From Indolivaga capnocytophagoides DSM 22835 (GTDB lineage: Bacteria > Bacteroidota > Bacteroidia > Bacteroidales > Dysgonomonadaceae): 64,000 bases of DNA. Shown piece by piece: positions 10,279-19,104 of this stretch. Where the stretch lies: positions 62,001-126,000 of the forward strand of contig NZ_AUFL01000014.1 in assembly GCF_000426485.1 (NCBI RefSeq). Reading direction: 5' to 3'. Under the pieces are notes generated by a model that saw only the letters and a program-made list of their open reading frames with translations, did no database searches and was not told the DNA's origin. The position numbers and the translations under genes were made by a program. Numbering within the stretch: the first letter of the stretch is position 1; each line of letters starts with the position of its first letter.

Positions 10279-10341
10279 GATCACCTCTTATCCGTTCAAT
10301 TATTTTAGTTCGATCATAAATTACAGATGAGCTTCAAAGCG

Positions 10342-10349
10342 TATCTTTG
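10342..10349 (+). promoter_or_regulatory. Candidate -7 box for the second GH43 gene
   Basis: TATCTTTG matches TAnnTTTG and lies 39 nt before the ATG, downstream of the GH51 terminator. No clear TTTG box sits at standard spacing. Confidence 0.4.
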
Positions 10350-10388
10350 ACCCTCTTCATCCTCAATCACTTTTAATCTAAACTGCAA

Positions 10389-11900
10389 ATGTTAAACATT
10401 TCTTTTAAAACAATTCAGAAGCTGGCATTGCTTGTCTCTACATCTCTGCTGCTGTCGTGCTCTAACAAGGAGCCTGTTTTCCGGATACAGAAAAGTCTCA
10501 ATCCGTGGGAGGATAATTACAAAGATGTTTCATCCATGCGGGATTATAAAAAGTGGGGAACATACAATGTACATGATCCTTCGGTGAAGAAAATAGGGGA
10601 TACCTATTATTCCTATTCGACCGATGCCATATACGGAGAGGATAGTGCCGCTATGAAGAATGATAACCTGCCATTTGGCTATATTCAGATTCGCAAGTCT
10701 AAAGATTTAGTAAACTGGGAGTTTACCGGATGGGCATTTCCTGAAATTCCGGAAGAAGCGGTTAAATGGGTGAGATTGAATAGTGGAGGAAATGGTGCAA
10801 CCAATATTTGGGCCCCTTACATTGTTTCATATAACAATAAGTACAGATTATATTATAGTGTTTCGGCTTTTGGCCGTCAGACATCTTATATAGGGCTCGC
10901 AGAATCCGGATCTCCCGAAGGGCCTTGGAAACAAGTCGGATGTGTGGTGAAAACAAAAGATGGAGATGTGATGAATGCCATTGATCCGAGCATTGCGGAA
11001 GATAATGTTACCGGAAAACAATGGATGGTTTACGGCTCCTATTTTGGAGGTCTGCATTGTGTTGAACTCGAGCCTTCGACAGGATTAACCAAAACAGAAT
11101 CGGATCAGGGACATCTTATAGCACGACGTTTTGATGGCAAGCGAAACAATATAGAAGCCCCCGAAATTATTTATAATCCGCAGTTTAAGAAATGGTACCT
11201 GTTTGTATCTTATGATCCTTTGGTGACAACATATAATGTACGGGCAGGGCGGTCTGATTCTCCCGAAGGTCCATTTGTCGATTTTTTTGGCAAGGATATG
11301 AGCGCCGAAGAAGACAATATGCCTATACTTACTTATGCCTATCGGTTTAATAATCATGCGGGATGGGCAGGAGTAGCGCATTGTGCAGTCTTTGATAATC
11401 ACGAAGGAAAATTTTTCATGGCACATCAGGGGCGTCTCTCTCCCGAAAACTTTATGATGGATTTGCATATCAGGGAGGTATTCTGGACAGAGGATGGTTG
11501 GCCGGTTGTTTCACCGCAGAGGTATGCCGGAGATTTTCAGCGTGCTGTGTCAGAGAGAGACCTGCTCGGAAAATGGGAAATACTCTGTATCAGAGATGTC
11601 GGGAATTCGGATCTTGACCTGAGAGATGGTCAGGTAAAGCCTGATGACCTGCGCTTGACCGACAATAGAAGGAACACTCCGAAAGAACTAATAATATCTG
11701 CGGATAAATCGGTCGGAGGTGAGTTTTCCGGGTCATGGAAATACCGCTCAGTCGGTATTCTAGACCTTGTAATAGAGGGAGAAGAAATATCCGGATTGAG
11801 ACTCTTTATCGGACACGATTGGGAGAACCACACAAATACGGTCTTGTTCACAGGCATTGATAGGAAAGGACAGTCTGTATGGGGTAAAAAAATACAATAA
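10389..11900 (+). CDS. GH43 arabinan endo-1,5-alpha-L-arabinosidase-like lipoprotein
   Basis: A 503-residue lipoprotein (lipobox LLSC, then SNKEP). The GH43 propeller holds Asp in YNVHDPSVK, Asp in NAIDPSIAED and Glu in NIEAPEIIYN. A second beta domain (about 390-503, starting DLLGKWEIL) resembles the C-terminal domain of endo-arabinanases. WAPYIVSYNNKYRLYYS and NHAGWAGVAHC are typical of endo-arabinanases that coordinate a metal through a histidine. The expected job is to cut the alpha-1,5-arabinan backbone at the cell surface or in the periplasm, making oligosaccharides for the other GH43 and the GH51. There is no adjacent SusC/SusD pair. Endo action is a family inference. Confidence 0.85.
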   Translation: MLNISFKTIQKLALLVSTSLLLSCSNKEPVFRIQKSLNPWEDNYKDVSSMRDYKKWGTYNVHDPSVKKIGDTYYSYSTDAIYGEDSAAMKNDNLPFGYIQIRKSKDLVNWEFTGWAFPEIPEEAVKWVRLNSGGNGATNIWAPYIVSYNNKYRLYYSVSAFGRQTSYIGLAESGSPEGPWKQVGCVVKTKDGDVMNAIDPSIAEDNVTGKQWMVYGSYFGGLHCVELEPSTGLTKTESDQGHLIARRFDGKRNNIEAPEIIYNPQFKKWYLFVSYDPLVTTYNVRAGRSDSPEGPFVDFFGKDMSAEEDNMPILTYAYRFNNHAGWAGVAHCAVFDNHEGKFFMAHQGRLSPENFMMDLHIREVFWTEDGWPVVSPQRYAGDFQRAVSERDLLGKWEILCIRDVGNSDLDLRDGQVKPDDLRLTDNRRNTPKELIISADKSVGGEFSGSWKYRSVGILDLVIEGEEISGLRLFIGHDWENHTNTVLFTGIDRKGQSVWGKKIQ

Positions 11901-11975
11901 GTCCCGATCCCTTATTTGTAAAGGGTTTGCGAGGTGTCGGAAGATCAGATAGATAAGTGCTGTTTTGTAGAATTG

Positions 11976-12016
11976 TAGTGAAATGAACACTAATTAATTA
12001 ATAATGTTTACTTTTG
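11976..12016 (+). promoter_or_regulatory. Candidate araR control region: palindrome plus -7 box
   Basis: TAGTGAAATGAACACTA (11976-11992) has inverted TAGTG/CACTA arms and resembles the two palindromes in front of araD, but with a shorter spacer. TACTTTTG (12009-12016) is an exact TAnnTTTG box. This suggests autoregulation of araR. I see nothing else in the remaining 11901-12165 gap. Confidence 0.45.
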
Positions 12017-12165
12017 TGAAAATAATTAGTAGCAGAAGTATCTCATTGCTGATGTTTTAATTAGTATTTTACGCTTAAGTACATAGCATGCACTTGTTGC
12101 TTTAAGAGCTTAGGTAAAAAGAAGAAATAGGTTTTACACTTTAACGGGCTATTCGGATAATACAC

Positions 12166-12858
12166 ATGACACCATTATTTTATAAAGATCAAGAAAGATT
12201 CTATGTATCTGTAGACTGTCTTATATTAGGCTTCAAAAATGATAAACTATACCTGCTGATAACAAAGCGTAAGTTCGAACCGCTAAAGGGACAGGATTCT
12301 CTGATGGGAGGTTTTATCAGACCCGATGAGAGTCTTTCGGAAACGGTTACAAGGGTTGTGTATGAATACACCGGTATTCAGGATGTATTTATGGAACAGG
12401 TCGGCGCATATGGAGAAGTAGGACGTGATATCGGAGAACGTGTTATCTCACTTGCTTATTATGCACTGATTGATATACAATCGTTTGATGAGCAGCTTTG
12501 TAAAGTCCATAATGCACGCTGGCAGGAGCTTGAAACTGTAGGAGAGCTTATATTTGACCATAAGCAGATCCTTCAGGATACAATAGAGCAGTTGAGAAAG
12601 AAAGCTGCCGCCGAACCTATCGGCTTTAATTTGCTGCCCGAAAAGTTTACTTTGCCTCAATTGCAGACTTTGTATGAAGCTATTTATCAGACTACATTGG
12701 ATAAGAGAAATTTCAGGAAAAAGATCCTTGAAATGGAAATACTCGAAAAGCAGGATGATAAAGATAAGTCATCATCAAAGAGAGGTGCTTTCTACTATAA
12801 GTTTAATAAAGAAAAATATGATCAGTTACTGAAAAAAGGATATTATTTCTCTTTGTAG
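12166..12858 (+). CDS. araR: AraR, Nudix-type transcriptional regulator of arabinose utilisation
   Basis: A 230-residue regulator: an N-terminal Nudix-like effector domain (about 10-145) and a C-terminal winged helix (about 150-230) beginning NLLPEKFTLPQLQTLYEAI. The catalytic Nudix box GX5EX7REUXEEXGU is degenerate: GGFIRPDESLSETVTRVVYE lacks the RExxEE core. The domain should therefore bind a sugar ligand rather than hydrolyse nucleotides. The Bacteroides regulator of L-arabinose genes has this architecture and is released from DNA by arabinose. It sits directly upstream of araD-araA-araB-symporter, is flanked by its own promoter-like box and a terminator, and has palindromes on both sides. 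ATP-grasp or NrtR-type NAD regulation is a weaker alternative. Confidence 0.9.
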   Translation: MTPLFYKDQERFYVSVDCLILGFKNDKLYLLITKRKFEPLKGQDSLMGGFIRPDESLSETVTRVVYEYTGIQDVFMEQVGAYGEVGRDIGERVISLAYYALIDIQSFDEQLCKVHNARWQELETVGELIFDHKQILQDTIEQLRKKAAAEPIGFNLLPEKFTLPQLQTLYEAIYQTTLDKRNFRKKILEMEILEKQDDKDKSSSKRGAFYYKFNKEKYDQLLKKGYYFSL

Positions 12859-12906
12859 CGCTCGGTTCTGATTTGGATCAGGAACAGAAACCCGAAAAGA
12901 TATTCA

Positions 12907-12953
12907 CCCCGGATAGATATTATTGATAATATGCTGTCCGGGGATGTTTTTTT
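12907..12953 (+). terminator. Intrinsic terminator after araR
   Basis: CCCCGGATAG (12907-12916) pairs with CTGTCCGGGG (12934-12943) with one G-U pair, followed by TTTTTTT. It makes araR a separate transcription unit from the ara operon. Confidence 0.8.
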
Positions 12954-12983
12954 CTGAAATATGTTATAAAACATGCGAGGTGT

Positions 12984-13003
12984 AAGTGTTTTATTAAACA
13001 CTA
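12984..13003 (+). promoter_or_regulatory. Putative AraR operator 1
   Basis: AAGTGTTTTATTAAACACTA: AGTGT and ACACT arms, extendable to AGTGTTT/AAACACT, 57 nt upstream of araD. It is one of two similar palindromes 34 nt apart, about three helical turns. Assigning them to AraR rests on position only. Confidence 0.55.
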
Positions 13004-13017
13004 ATCGCTAACATTGC

Positions 13018-13036
13018 AAGTGTAACAGAAACACTT
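13018..13036 (+). promoter_or_regulatory. Putative AraR operator 2
   Basis: AAGTGTAACAGAAACACTT is a perfect 6-bp inverted repeat with a 7-nt spacer, ending 23 nt before the araD ATG. It is close enough to the start to block transcription when occupied. Confidence 0.55.
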
Positions 13037-13059
13037 ATTGAAATTTTAATTCAAATAGC

Positions 13060-13743
13060 ATGTTAGAAGCATTAAAAGAAGAAGTTTTCAGAGCTAATCT
13101 CGATCTGGTACAGCATGGTTTGGTTATTTTCACTTGGGGAAATGTCAGTGCCATAGACCGTGCATCGGGTTTGGTTGTAATAAAACCTTCCGGCGTATCG
13201 TACGATACCATGAAAGCCGAAGATATGGTAGTTGTGGACTTGGACGGAAATGTCGTTGAAGGTAAACTTAAACCATCATCGGACACCGCTACACACGTCG
13301 TTCTATATAAAGCATTCCCTAATGTGGGAGGCATTGTTCATACGCATTCTACTTATGCAACATCATGGGCTCAATCCGGATGTGATATTCCGAATATAGG
13401 AACTACACATGCCGACTATTTTAAAGATGCTATTCCATGTACCCGTCAGATGACACCGGAAGAAGTTCAGGGAAAATATGAACTGGAAACAGGAAATGTA
13501 ATCGTCGAACGCTTTAAAGATCTGAATGCCGATTTTACTCCGGGAGTTTTAGTCAATAATCACGGACCTTTTTCGTGGGGAAAGGATGCTCATAACGCGG
13601 TACATAATGCCGTAGTATTGGAGCAGGTGGCAAAGATGGCTTTTATTTCATTTAATGTCAATCCTCAATTGAAGATGAATGAAGAACTGATTAAAAAGCA
13701 TTTCTTCCGCAAACACGGTCCGGATGCTTATTATGGTCAGTAA
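13060..13743 (+). CDS. araD: L-ribulose-5-phosphate 4-epimerase AraD
   Basis: A 227-residue class II aldolase-fold zinc enzyme that converts L-ribulose-5-phosphate to D-xylulose-5-phosphate, the exit into the pentose phosphate pathway. Visible family signatures are [32 protein letters not shown] (substrate loop), and the zinc ligands [16 protein letters not shown] (two His) plus [11 protein letters not shown] (third His). It has the normal length. It is the first gene of the araD-araA-araB-symporter run, 51 nt before araA, and lies directly behind the palindromic operators. Related epimerases such as UlaF and SgbE are excluded mainly by context. Confidence 0.95.
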   Translation: MLEALKEEVFRANLDLVQHGLVIFTWGNVSAIDRASGLVVIKPSGVSYDTMKAEDMVVVDLDGNVVEGKLKPSSDTATHVVLYKAFPNVGGIVHTHSTYATSWAQSGCDIPNIGTTHADYFKDAIPCTRQMTPEEVQGKYELETGNVIVERFKDLNADFTPGVLVNNHGPFSWGKDAHNAVHNAVVLEQVAKMAFISFNVNPQLKMNEELIKKHFFRKHGPDAYYGQ

Positions 13744-13794
13744 ACACAAAATCGAAGAATATCAATAATATATAAACATAAAAAATATAATACC

Positions 13795-15297
13795 ATGGAT
13801 TTTAAAGATTTAGAAATTTGGTTTGTAACCGGAGCACAACTTCTTTACGGAGGAGACGCAGTTGTTGCAGTAGATGCACACTCAACCGAAATGGTTAAGG
13901 GACTTAACGATTCAGGTAATCTACCTATCAAAGTTGTATATAAAGGAACAGCAAACTCTTCGTCTGAAATATCTGCAATTATGCGTGCAGCCAACGGCGA
14001 TGTAAAGTGTGCAGGTATCATTACCTGGATGCATACATTCTCTCCTGCAAAAATGTGGATTCACGGATTGAAAGATTTCAAAAAACCATTATTGCACTTA
14101 CATACACAATATAATAAAGAAATTCCTTGGAATGAAATCGATATGGATTTCATGAACCTGAACCAATCGGCTCATGGCGACCGCGAATTCGGACACATTA
14201 CCAGCCGTTTGCGTAAACCTCGCAAGGTAGTTGTAGGGTATTGGAATGATAAAGATACTCAAGGCAAAATTGCATCTTGGATGCGTGTTTGCGCAGGATG
14301 GGCTGATTCACAGGATATGCTTATCATCCGTTTCGGTGATAATATGAATAATGTTGCTGTAACAGATGGAGATAAGGTAGAAGCTGAAATTCGTTTGGGA
14401 TACCATGTGGATAATGCACCTATCGCTAGATTAGTACCTTACGTAAATGCAGTGACAGAAGCAGAAATAGATGCTCTGGTTGCGGAATACGAAAAAGTAT
14501 ATGATTTTGCGGCAGACTGTAAAAAAGGAACTGAAAAATATCAGGTAGTACGTGATGCTGCAGCTCAGGAAATAGGTCTTCGCCGTTTCTTGCAGGATAA
14601 AGGAGCTAAAGGCTTTACTACAAGCTTCAACGAATTGGAAGGTATGAAACAGTTGATGGGATTTGCTTCTCAACGTTTGATGGCCGAAGGTTATGGGTTC
14701 GGAGCTGAAGGAGACTGGAAATCGGCAGCCCTTGTTCGTACTATGTGGGTAATGGGTCAAGGTTTACCCGGTGGACAATCATTCCTTGAAGATTATACAT
14801 TGAACTTCGATGGCGAAAACAGCACTATTCTTCAATCGCATATGTTGGAAATCAACCCGGATATTACAGGAGTGAAACCTCGTATCGAAGTACATTTCTT
14901 AGGAATTGGTGATGCAGGTGTTTGTGCTCGTTTGGTATTCCAAGCTCATAAAGGTACAGGAGTAGCAGCTACAATTGTAGATATGGGTAATCGTTTCCGT
15001 ATGATTGTAAACGAAGTAGAAGTAGAAGAACCAAAACCACTACCAAAACTTCCTGTAGCATGTGCATTGTGGAAACCTATGCCTAACTTCGAAGTAGGTG
15101 CAGGAGCATGGATTCTTGCAGGTGGTACTCACCACTCAAGCTTCTCTTTCTCAGTAACTACAGAAATGTTAGAAGACTATGCCGAAATTGCAGACATCGA
15201 GCTGTTGATAATCGATAAAGACACAACTATTCGTGAGTTCCGTAAAGATTTACGTAACAACGAAATATACTACATGCTTAATAAAGCATTACAATAA
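13795..15297 (+). CDS. araA: L-arabinose isomerase AraA
   Basis: A 500-residue Mn-dependent isomerase converting L-arabinose to L-ribulose in the cytosol. It starts MDFKDLEIWFVTGAQLLYGG, which is typical of AraA. Metal-ligand regions are visible: FNELEGMKQ (Glu), YGFGAEGDWK (Glu), ILQSHMLEINP (His) and LAGGTHHSSFS (His). CAGIITWMHTFSPAKMWI is another strong signature. The length matches the family. It is preceded by araD and followed by a 158-nt gap with a small hairpin before araB. Confidence 0.98.
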   Translation: MDFKDLEIWFVTGAQLLYGGDAVVAVDAHSTEMVKGLNDSGNLPIKVVYKGTANSSSEISAIMRAANGDVKCAGIITWMHTFSPAKMWIHGLKDFKKPLLHLHTQYNKEIPWNEIDMDFMNLNQSAHGDREFGHITSRLRKPRKVVVGYWNDKDTQGKIASWMRVCAGWADSQDMLIIRFGDNMNNVAVTDGDKVEAEIRLGYHVDNAPIARLVPYVNAVTEAEIDALVAEYEKVYDFAADCKKGTEKYQVVRDAAAQEIGLRRFLQDKGAKGFTTSFNELEGMKQLMGFASQRLMAEGYGFGAEGDWKSAALVRTMWVMGQGLPGGQSFLEDYTLNFDGENSTILQSHMLEINPDITGVKPRIEVHFLGIGDAGVCARLVFQAHKGTGVAATIVDMGNRFRMIVNEVEVEEPKPLPKLPVACALWKPMPNFEVGAGAWILAGGTHHSSFSFSVTTEMLEDYAEIADIELLIIDKDTTIREFRKDLRNNEIYYMLNKALQ

Positions 15298-15362
15298 TTC
15301 AACAATGGTCGCAGATGGCATTGGGGGGAGATATATGATCCCTCTGGTGCTTCTGTTTTTAA

Positions 15363-15383
15363 ATCACAGATCTTTCCTGTGAT
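15363..15383 (+). other. Intercistronic hairpin between araA and araB
   Basis: ATCACAG (15363-15369) pairs perfectly with CTGTGAT (15377-15383) around a 7-nt loop. The following tract is ACTTTCTATC rather than a T-run. It may act as an attenuator or mRNA-processing element in an otherwise continuous operon. Confidence 0.35.
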
Positions 15384-15455
15384 ACTTTCTATCTTGGTAT
15401 AAAACCTTGATATTTTCTATAACTTGCTTATTTCAACATTACATATATAAGACAA

Positions 15456-17129
15456 ATGAAATATACGATAGGCCTTGACTATGGATCAGATTCTTGCCGT
15501 GCGGTTATTGTTAACGCCGAAACAGGTGAGGAAATAGCTTCATCCGTAAAATACTACAAAAGATGGGTTGCCGGTAAATACTGCGATCCTCAAAATAACC
15601 AATACAGACAGCACCCTCTCGACTATGTAGAAGGATTGATCGATTCTGTAAAGGAAGCTTTAAGCAAATCCCCTGCAGGAACTGCCGAAAATGTAATCGG
15701 AATGTCTTTCGATACAACAGGTTCTACTCCTGCATTGATCGATAAGGACGGACAAATATTGGCGTTGCGTCCTGAATTTGCAGAAAACCCAAATGCAATG
15801 TTTATCTTATGGAAAGACCATACATCGGTAAAAGAAGCAGCCAGAATAAATGAAATAGCCAAAAGATGGCCGATAGATTATACTGCATACGAAGGCGGAA
15901 TCTATTCAAGTGAGTGGGTGTGGGCAAAAGTTGCACATGTGCTTAAAGAAGATGAGTCTATCCGTGATGCCGCTTATTCGTGGGTTGAGCATTGCGACTG
16001 GATGCCTGCTCTTATCACAGGAACAACAAAACCTGCAGATATCGTTCGCAGCCGTTGTTCGGCAGGTCACAAAGCGATGTGGCTTAAAGAGTGGGATGGG
16101 CTTCCTACCGAAGACTTCCTTGTGGAGATCGAACCCTTGTTGAAAGGTTTCAGAGATCGGTTATTTAAAGATACTTACACCAGCGATGTGAAAGTTGGAA
16201 ACCTGACACCCGAATGGGCTGAAAAGCTGGGTTTAACAACCAATGTGGCTGTAGGAGTAGGAGCTTTCGACTGCCATATGGGTGCAGTAGGTGCAGAGAT
16301 AGGACCTAAAACATTCGTTCGTGTTATCGGTACATCTACTTGCGATATCATGGTTGTGCCCTACGAAGCAATGCATGGCAAACTTATCCCCGGAATCTGT
16401 GGACAGGTAGACGGCTCTGTTATTCCCGGAATGATCGGGCTTGAGGCAGGTCAATCTGGCTTTGGAGATATTTATGCTTGGTTTAAGTCTGTTTTGGCTT
16501 GGCCAATCGAGAAATTAATAAAAGATTCTACTCTGATCAGTCAGGATGTTAAAGATAAGCTGATCGAAGAAACTTTGGATAAAATGATACCTGCTTTATC
16601 GAAAGAAGCAGAGGCTATTCCTGTTTCGGCAAGTTCGGTTCTTGCTGTGGATTGGATGAACGGACGCCGTACTCCTGATGCAAATCAGTTGGTTAAGGGT
16701 ACTATTACCGGATTGAATCTGGCTAGTTCTGCTCCTAAAATATTCAGAGCTTTAGTAGAAGCTACAGCTTTTGGTTCGAAAGCTATTATAGACCGTTTCC
16801 TTGAGAACGGTATCGAAATAGAAAGTGTTATCGGTATCGGAGGTATTTCTCTGAAATCTCCTTTTGTGATGCAGACCTTGGCTGATGTGTTAGGTATGCC
16901 TATAAAAGTGGCTAAAGCTGAACAAGCTTGTGCATTCGGTGCAGCCATGTTCGCTTCAGTAGCAGCTGGTCTTCATCCAAATGTTGAAGCTGCACAAAAA
17001 GCAATGGGACAAGGTTTCGCTTTCGAATATCAGCCAAATGCCGAAAATCACAAAATATACATGGAGGTATATGATAAATACCTGAAATTAGGCAAATTTA
17101 CCGAAAAAGAATTATTCAATCTAAATTAA
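15456..17129 (+). CDS. araB: Ribulokinase AraB (FGGY family)
   Basis: A 557-residue cytosolic kinase that phosphorylates L-ribulose with ATP. The N-terminal ASKHA fold starts YTIGLDYGSDSCRAVIV. MSFDTTGSTPALID and FILWKDHTS lie around the sugar site; VGVGAFDCHMGAVGAE holds the catalytic Asp; VIGTSTCDIM is the ATP-phosphate region; and FFGGY-like GIGGISLKSPFVMQTLADVL is near the C-terminus. It lies 9 nt ahead of the symporter gene, so they are co-transcribed. Length and motif order match AraB rather than xylulokinase or glycerol kinase. Confidence 0.96.
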   Translation: MKYTIGLDYGSDSCRAVIVNAETGEEIASSVKYYKRWVAGKYCDPQNNQYRQHPLDYVEGLIDSVKEALSKSPAGTAENVIGMSFDTTGSTPALIDKDGQILALRPEFAENPNAMFILWKDHTSVKEAARINEIAKRWPIDYTAYEGGIYSSEWVWAKVAHVLKEDESIRDAAYSWVEHCDWMPALITGTTKPADIVRSRCSAGHKAMWLKEWDGLPTEDFLVEIEPLLKGFRDRLFKDTYTSDVKVGNLTPEWAEKLGLTTNVAVGVGAFDCHMGAVGAEIGPKTFVRVIGTSTCDIMVVPYEAMHGKLIPGICGQVDGSVIPGMIGLEAGQSGFGDIYAWFKSVLAWPIEKLIKDSTLISQDVKDKLIEETLDKMIPALSKEAEAIPVSASSVLAVDWMNGRRTPDANQLVKGTITGLNLASSAPKIFRALVEATAFGSKAIIDRFLENGIEIESVIGIGGISLKSPFVMQTLADVLGMPIKVAKAEQACAFGAAMFASVAAGLHPNVEAAQKAMGQGFAFEYQPNAENHKIYMEVYDKYLKLGKFTEKELFNLN

Positions 17130-17138
17130 TATAATACT

Positions 17139-18884
17139 ATGAATTGGAATTCTCATGAATTTATTTGGCTCGACTGGCTGATTATTGTAGTCGGGATAAT
17201 TGCTGTAAGCTGGGCAGTATGGCGTTCGGTTCAAAAAGACAAACGTCTGCAACAAGGTGTCAATAGCGAGGATTATCTATTCGGTAAGGGCGAACCATGG
17301 TATATTATCGGTGCAGCTATCTTTGCTGCAAATATCGGGTCGGAACACCTTGTGGGACTTGCCGGTACCGGTGCTAAATCGGGAGTCGGTATGGCACACT
17401 GGGAGATGCAAGGATGGATGATCTTGATCTTAGGTTGGTTATTTGTTCCGTTCTATCAATTATTGAACAATAAAATGGGCAAAATCATTACAATGCCCGA
17501 TTTTCTTAAATATCGTTATACTCCAAAAACTGGCTCGTGGTTGTCAATTATCACTCTTATAGCATATGTGCTTACAAAGGTGAGTGTTACAGCATTTACA
17601 GGTGGTATTTTTATGGAGAGTCTTCTAGGTCTGCCTTTTTGGTACGGTGCTATCGGCTTGATAGTATTGACTGGTATCTTCACCGTTTTGGGTGGTATGA
17701 AGGGAGTCATGACTCTTTCTGCAATTCAAACGCCGATACTTATTATTGGTTCATTCCTTGTGCTTTTCTTAGGATTATCTGCACTTGGAGACGGAAGCAT
17801 AGGTGCAGGATGGGATGCTATGATTGCTTATTCAAAAACTCTGAATGTAGGGGCTGATGGTGTGGCACATGGTACAAATCACATGTTCCACTTCTCTACG
17901 GGAGATCCTATGTATGATGATTATCCCGGTTTCTGGGTATTTATCGGAGCATCTATTATCGGTTTTTGGTATTGGTGTACAGACCAGCATATTGTTCAAC
18001 GTGTGCTTGGGCAACGTAAAGGAGAATCTAACGAGGTCGTAATGAAACGTGCCCGCAGAGGTACTATCGCTGCAGGTTATTTCAAATTATTACCTGTATT
18101 TATGTTCCTTATTCCCGGTATGGTTGCTGCGGCATTGGCTGCACGTCCTGATAGTGGATTCTCATTGGATAATCCCGACACCGCTTTCGGAGCGATGGTG
18201 AAATTTGTATTGCCCGCAGGTGTAAAAGGTATTGTAACAATCGGCTTTATATCGGCTTTAGTTGCTTCATTAGCAGCATTCTTTAACTCTTGTGCTACTT
18301 TGTTTACTGAAGACTTCTATAAACCGATGTTTAAGGGTCAGAGTGAGGCTAAATATGTTTTGGTAGGTCGTATTGCCACAATGGTTGTTGTAATACTCGG
18401 TATTGTATGGATACCTATTATGATGAGCTTAGGCAGCCTTTACGATTATCTGCAAGGTATTCAATCTTTACTTGCTCCAGCGATGGTAGCTGTATTTGCT
18501 CTTGGTATATTCTCTAAACGGATTACGCCAAAAGCCGGAGAAGTAGGTATGATAGTAGGTTTCATTATCGGTATGGTACGTTTGGTAACTAATATCTTTA
18601 CCAATACAGGTAAAGACGTGATGACAGGTTGGTATTGGGAATCTACAGGATGGTTTTGGCAAACAAACTGGCTTATTTTTGAAATTTGGTTACTTGCCTT
18701 TATCGTAGTACTGATGATTGTAGTATCACTCTTTACAGCTAAACCAACAGCTCAACAAATTGATGCTATTACTTTCACTGATGACTATAAAAAGCAAATT
18801 AAAAATAGTTGGGATAAGTGGGATGTCGTTGCTTCATTAGGAGTAGTTGCCTGCTGTGCTCTCTTCTACTGGTATTTTTGGTAA
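17139..18884 (+). CDS. Sodium:solute symporter, probable L-arabinose transporter
   Basis: A 581-residue inner-membrane protein of the SSS/SGLT family with about 14 predicted helices. The family signatures GAAIFAANIGSEHLVGLAGTG (shown within residues 54-74) and FWYWCTDQHIVQRVLGQR are both present. It follows araB by 9 nt inside the arabinose operon, which argues for sodium-driven uptake of L-arabinose across the inner membrane. The homologous slot in Bacteroides arabinose clusters is called araP or araT, so I leave the symbol empty. Other pentoses or galactose are possible substrates. Confidence 0.92.
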   Translation: MNWNSHEFIWLDWLIIVVGIIAVSWAVWRSVQKDKRLQQGVNSEDYLFGKGEPWYIIGAAIFAANIGSEHLVGLAGTGAKSGVGMAHWEMQGWMILILGWLFVPFYQLLNNKMGKIITMPDFLKYRYTPKTGSWLSIITLIAYVLTKVSVTAFTGGIFMESLLGLPFWYGAIGLIVLTGIFTVLGGMKGVMTLSAIQTPILIIGSFLVLFLGLSALGDGSIGAGWDAMIAYSKTLNVGADGVAHGTNHMFHFSTGDPMYDDYPGFWVFIGASIIGFWYWCTDQHIVQRVLGQRKGESNEVVMKRARRGTIAAGYFKLLPVFMFLIPGMVAAALAARPDSGFSLDNPDTAFGAMVKFVLPAGVKGIVTIGFISALVASLAAFFNSCATLFTEDFYKPMFKGQSEAKYVLVGRIATMVVVILGIVWIPIMMSLGSLYDYLQGIQSLLAPAMVAVFALGIFSKRITPKAGEVGMIVGFIIGMVRLVTNIFTNTGKDVMTGWYWESTGWFWQTNWLIFEIWLLAFIVVLMIVVSLFTAKPTAQQIDAITFTDDYKKQIKNSWDKWDVVASLGVVACCALFYWYFW

Positions 18885-18929
18885 AATGAGTTTATGAAGG
18901 TCACGACCTTACTTGATTACTAGTTATAT

Positions 18930-18964
18930 GAAAAAGTGAGTCGGATAAAGAGATTCGCTTTTTC
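18930..18964 (+). terminator. Terminator hairpin after the ara operon (first)
   Basis: GAAAAAGTGAGTC (18930-18942) and GATTCGCTTTTTC (18952-18964) pair over 13 positions with two G-U or A-C exceptions. The second arm ends in five T residues. Confidence 0.6.
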
Positions 18965-19006
18965 AAACAAAGTCTTATAGACTTTAAACCTTTCCTTATC
19001 TCGAAT

Positions 19007-19049
19007 ATTCTCACTGTTGTTTTCATGGTTAAATGACAGTGGGAATTTT
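19007..19049 (+). terminator. Terminator hairpin after the ara operon (second)
   Basis: ATTCTCACTGT (19007-19017) pairs with ACAGTGGGAAT (19036-19046) with one G-U pair, followed by TTTTC. With the preceding hairpin this forms a tandem terminator that probably isolates galM from the ara operon. Confidence 0.6.
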
Positions 19050-19104
19050 CGTTCACTTTGAAAGGACTTTTTTATTGTAGATATAACCTAAATAATAGAT
19101 AATT

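Noticed and set aside
18897-18910. AAGGTCACGACCTT palindrome after the symporter stop, similar to the leader motif
   Set aside because: It has the same outer arms but a 2-nt centre and lies 194 nt before galM, not near any start codon, so I did not count it as a family member.
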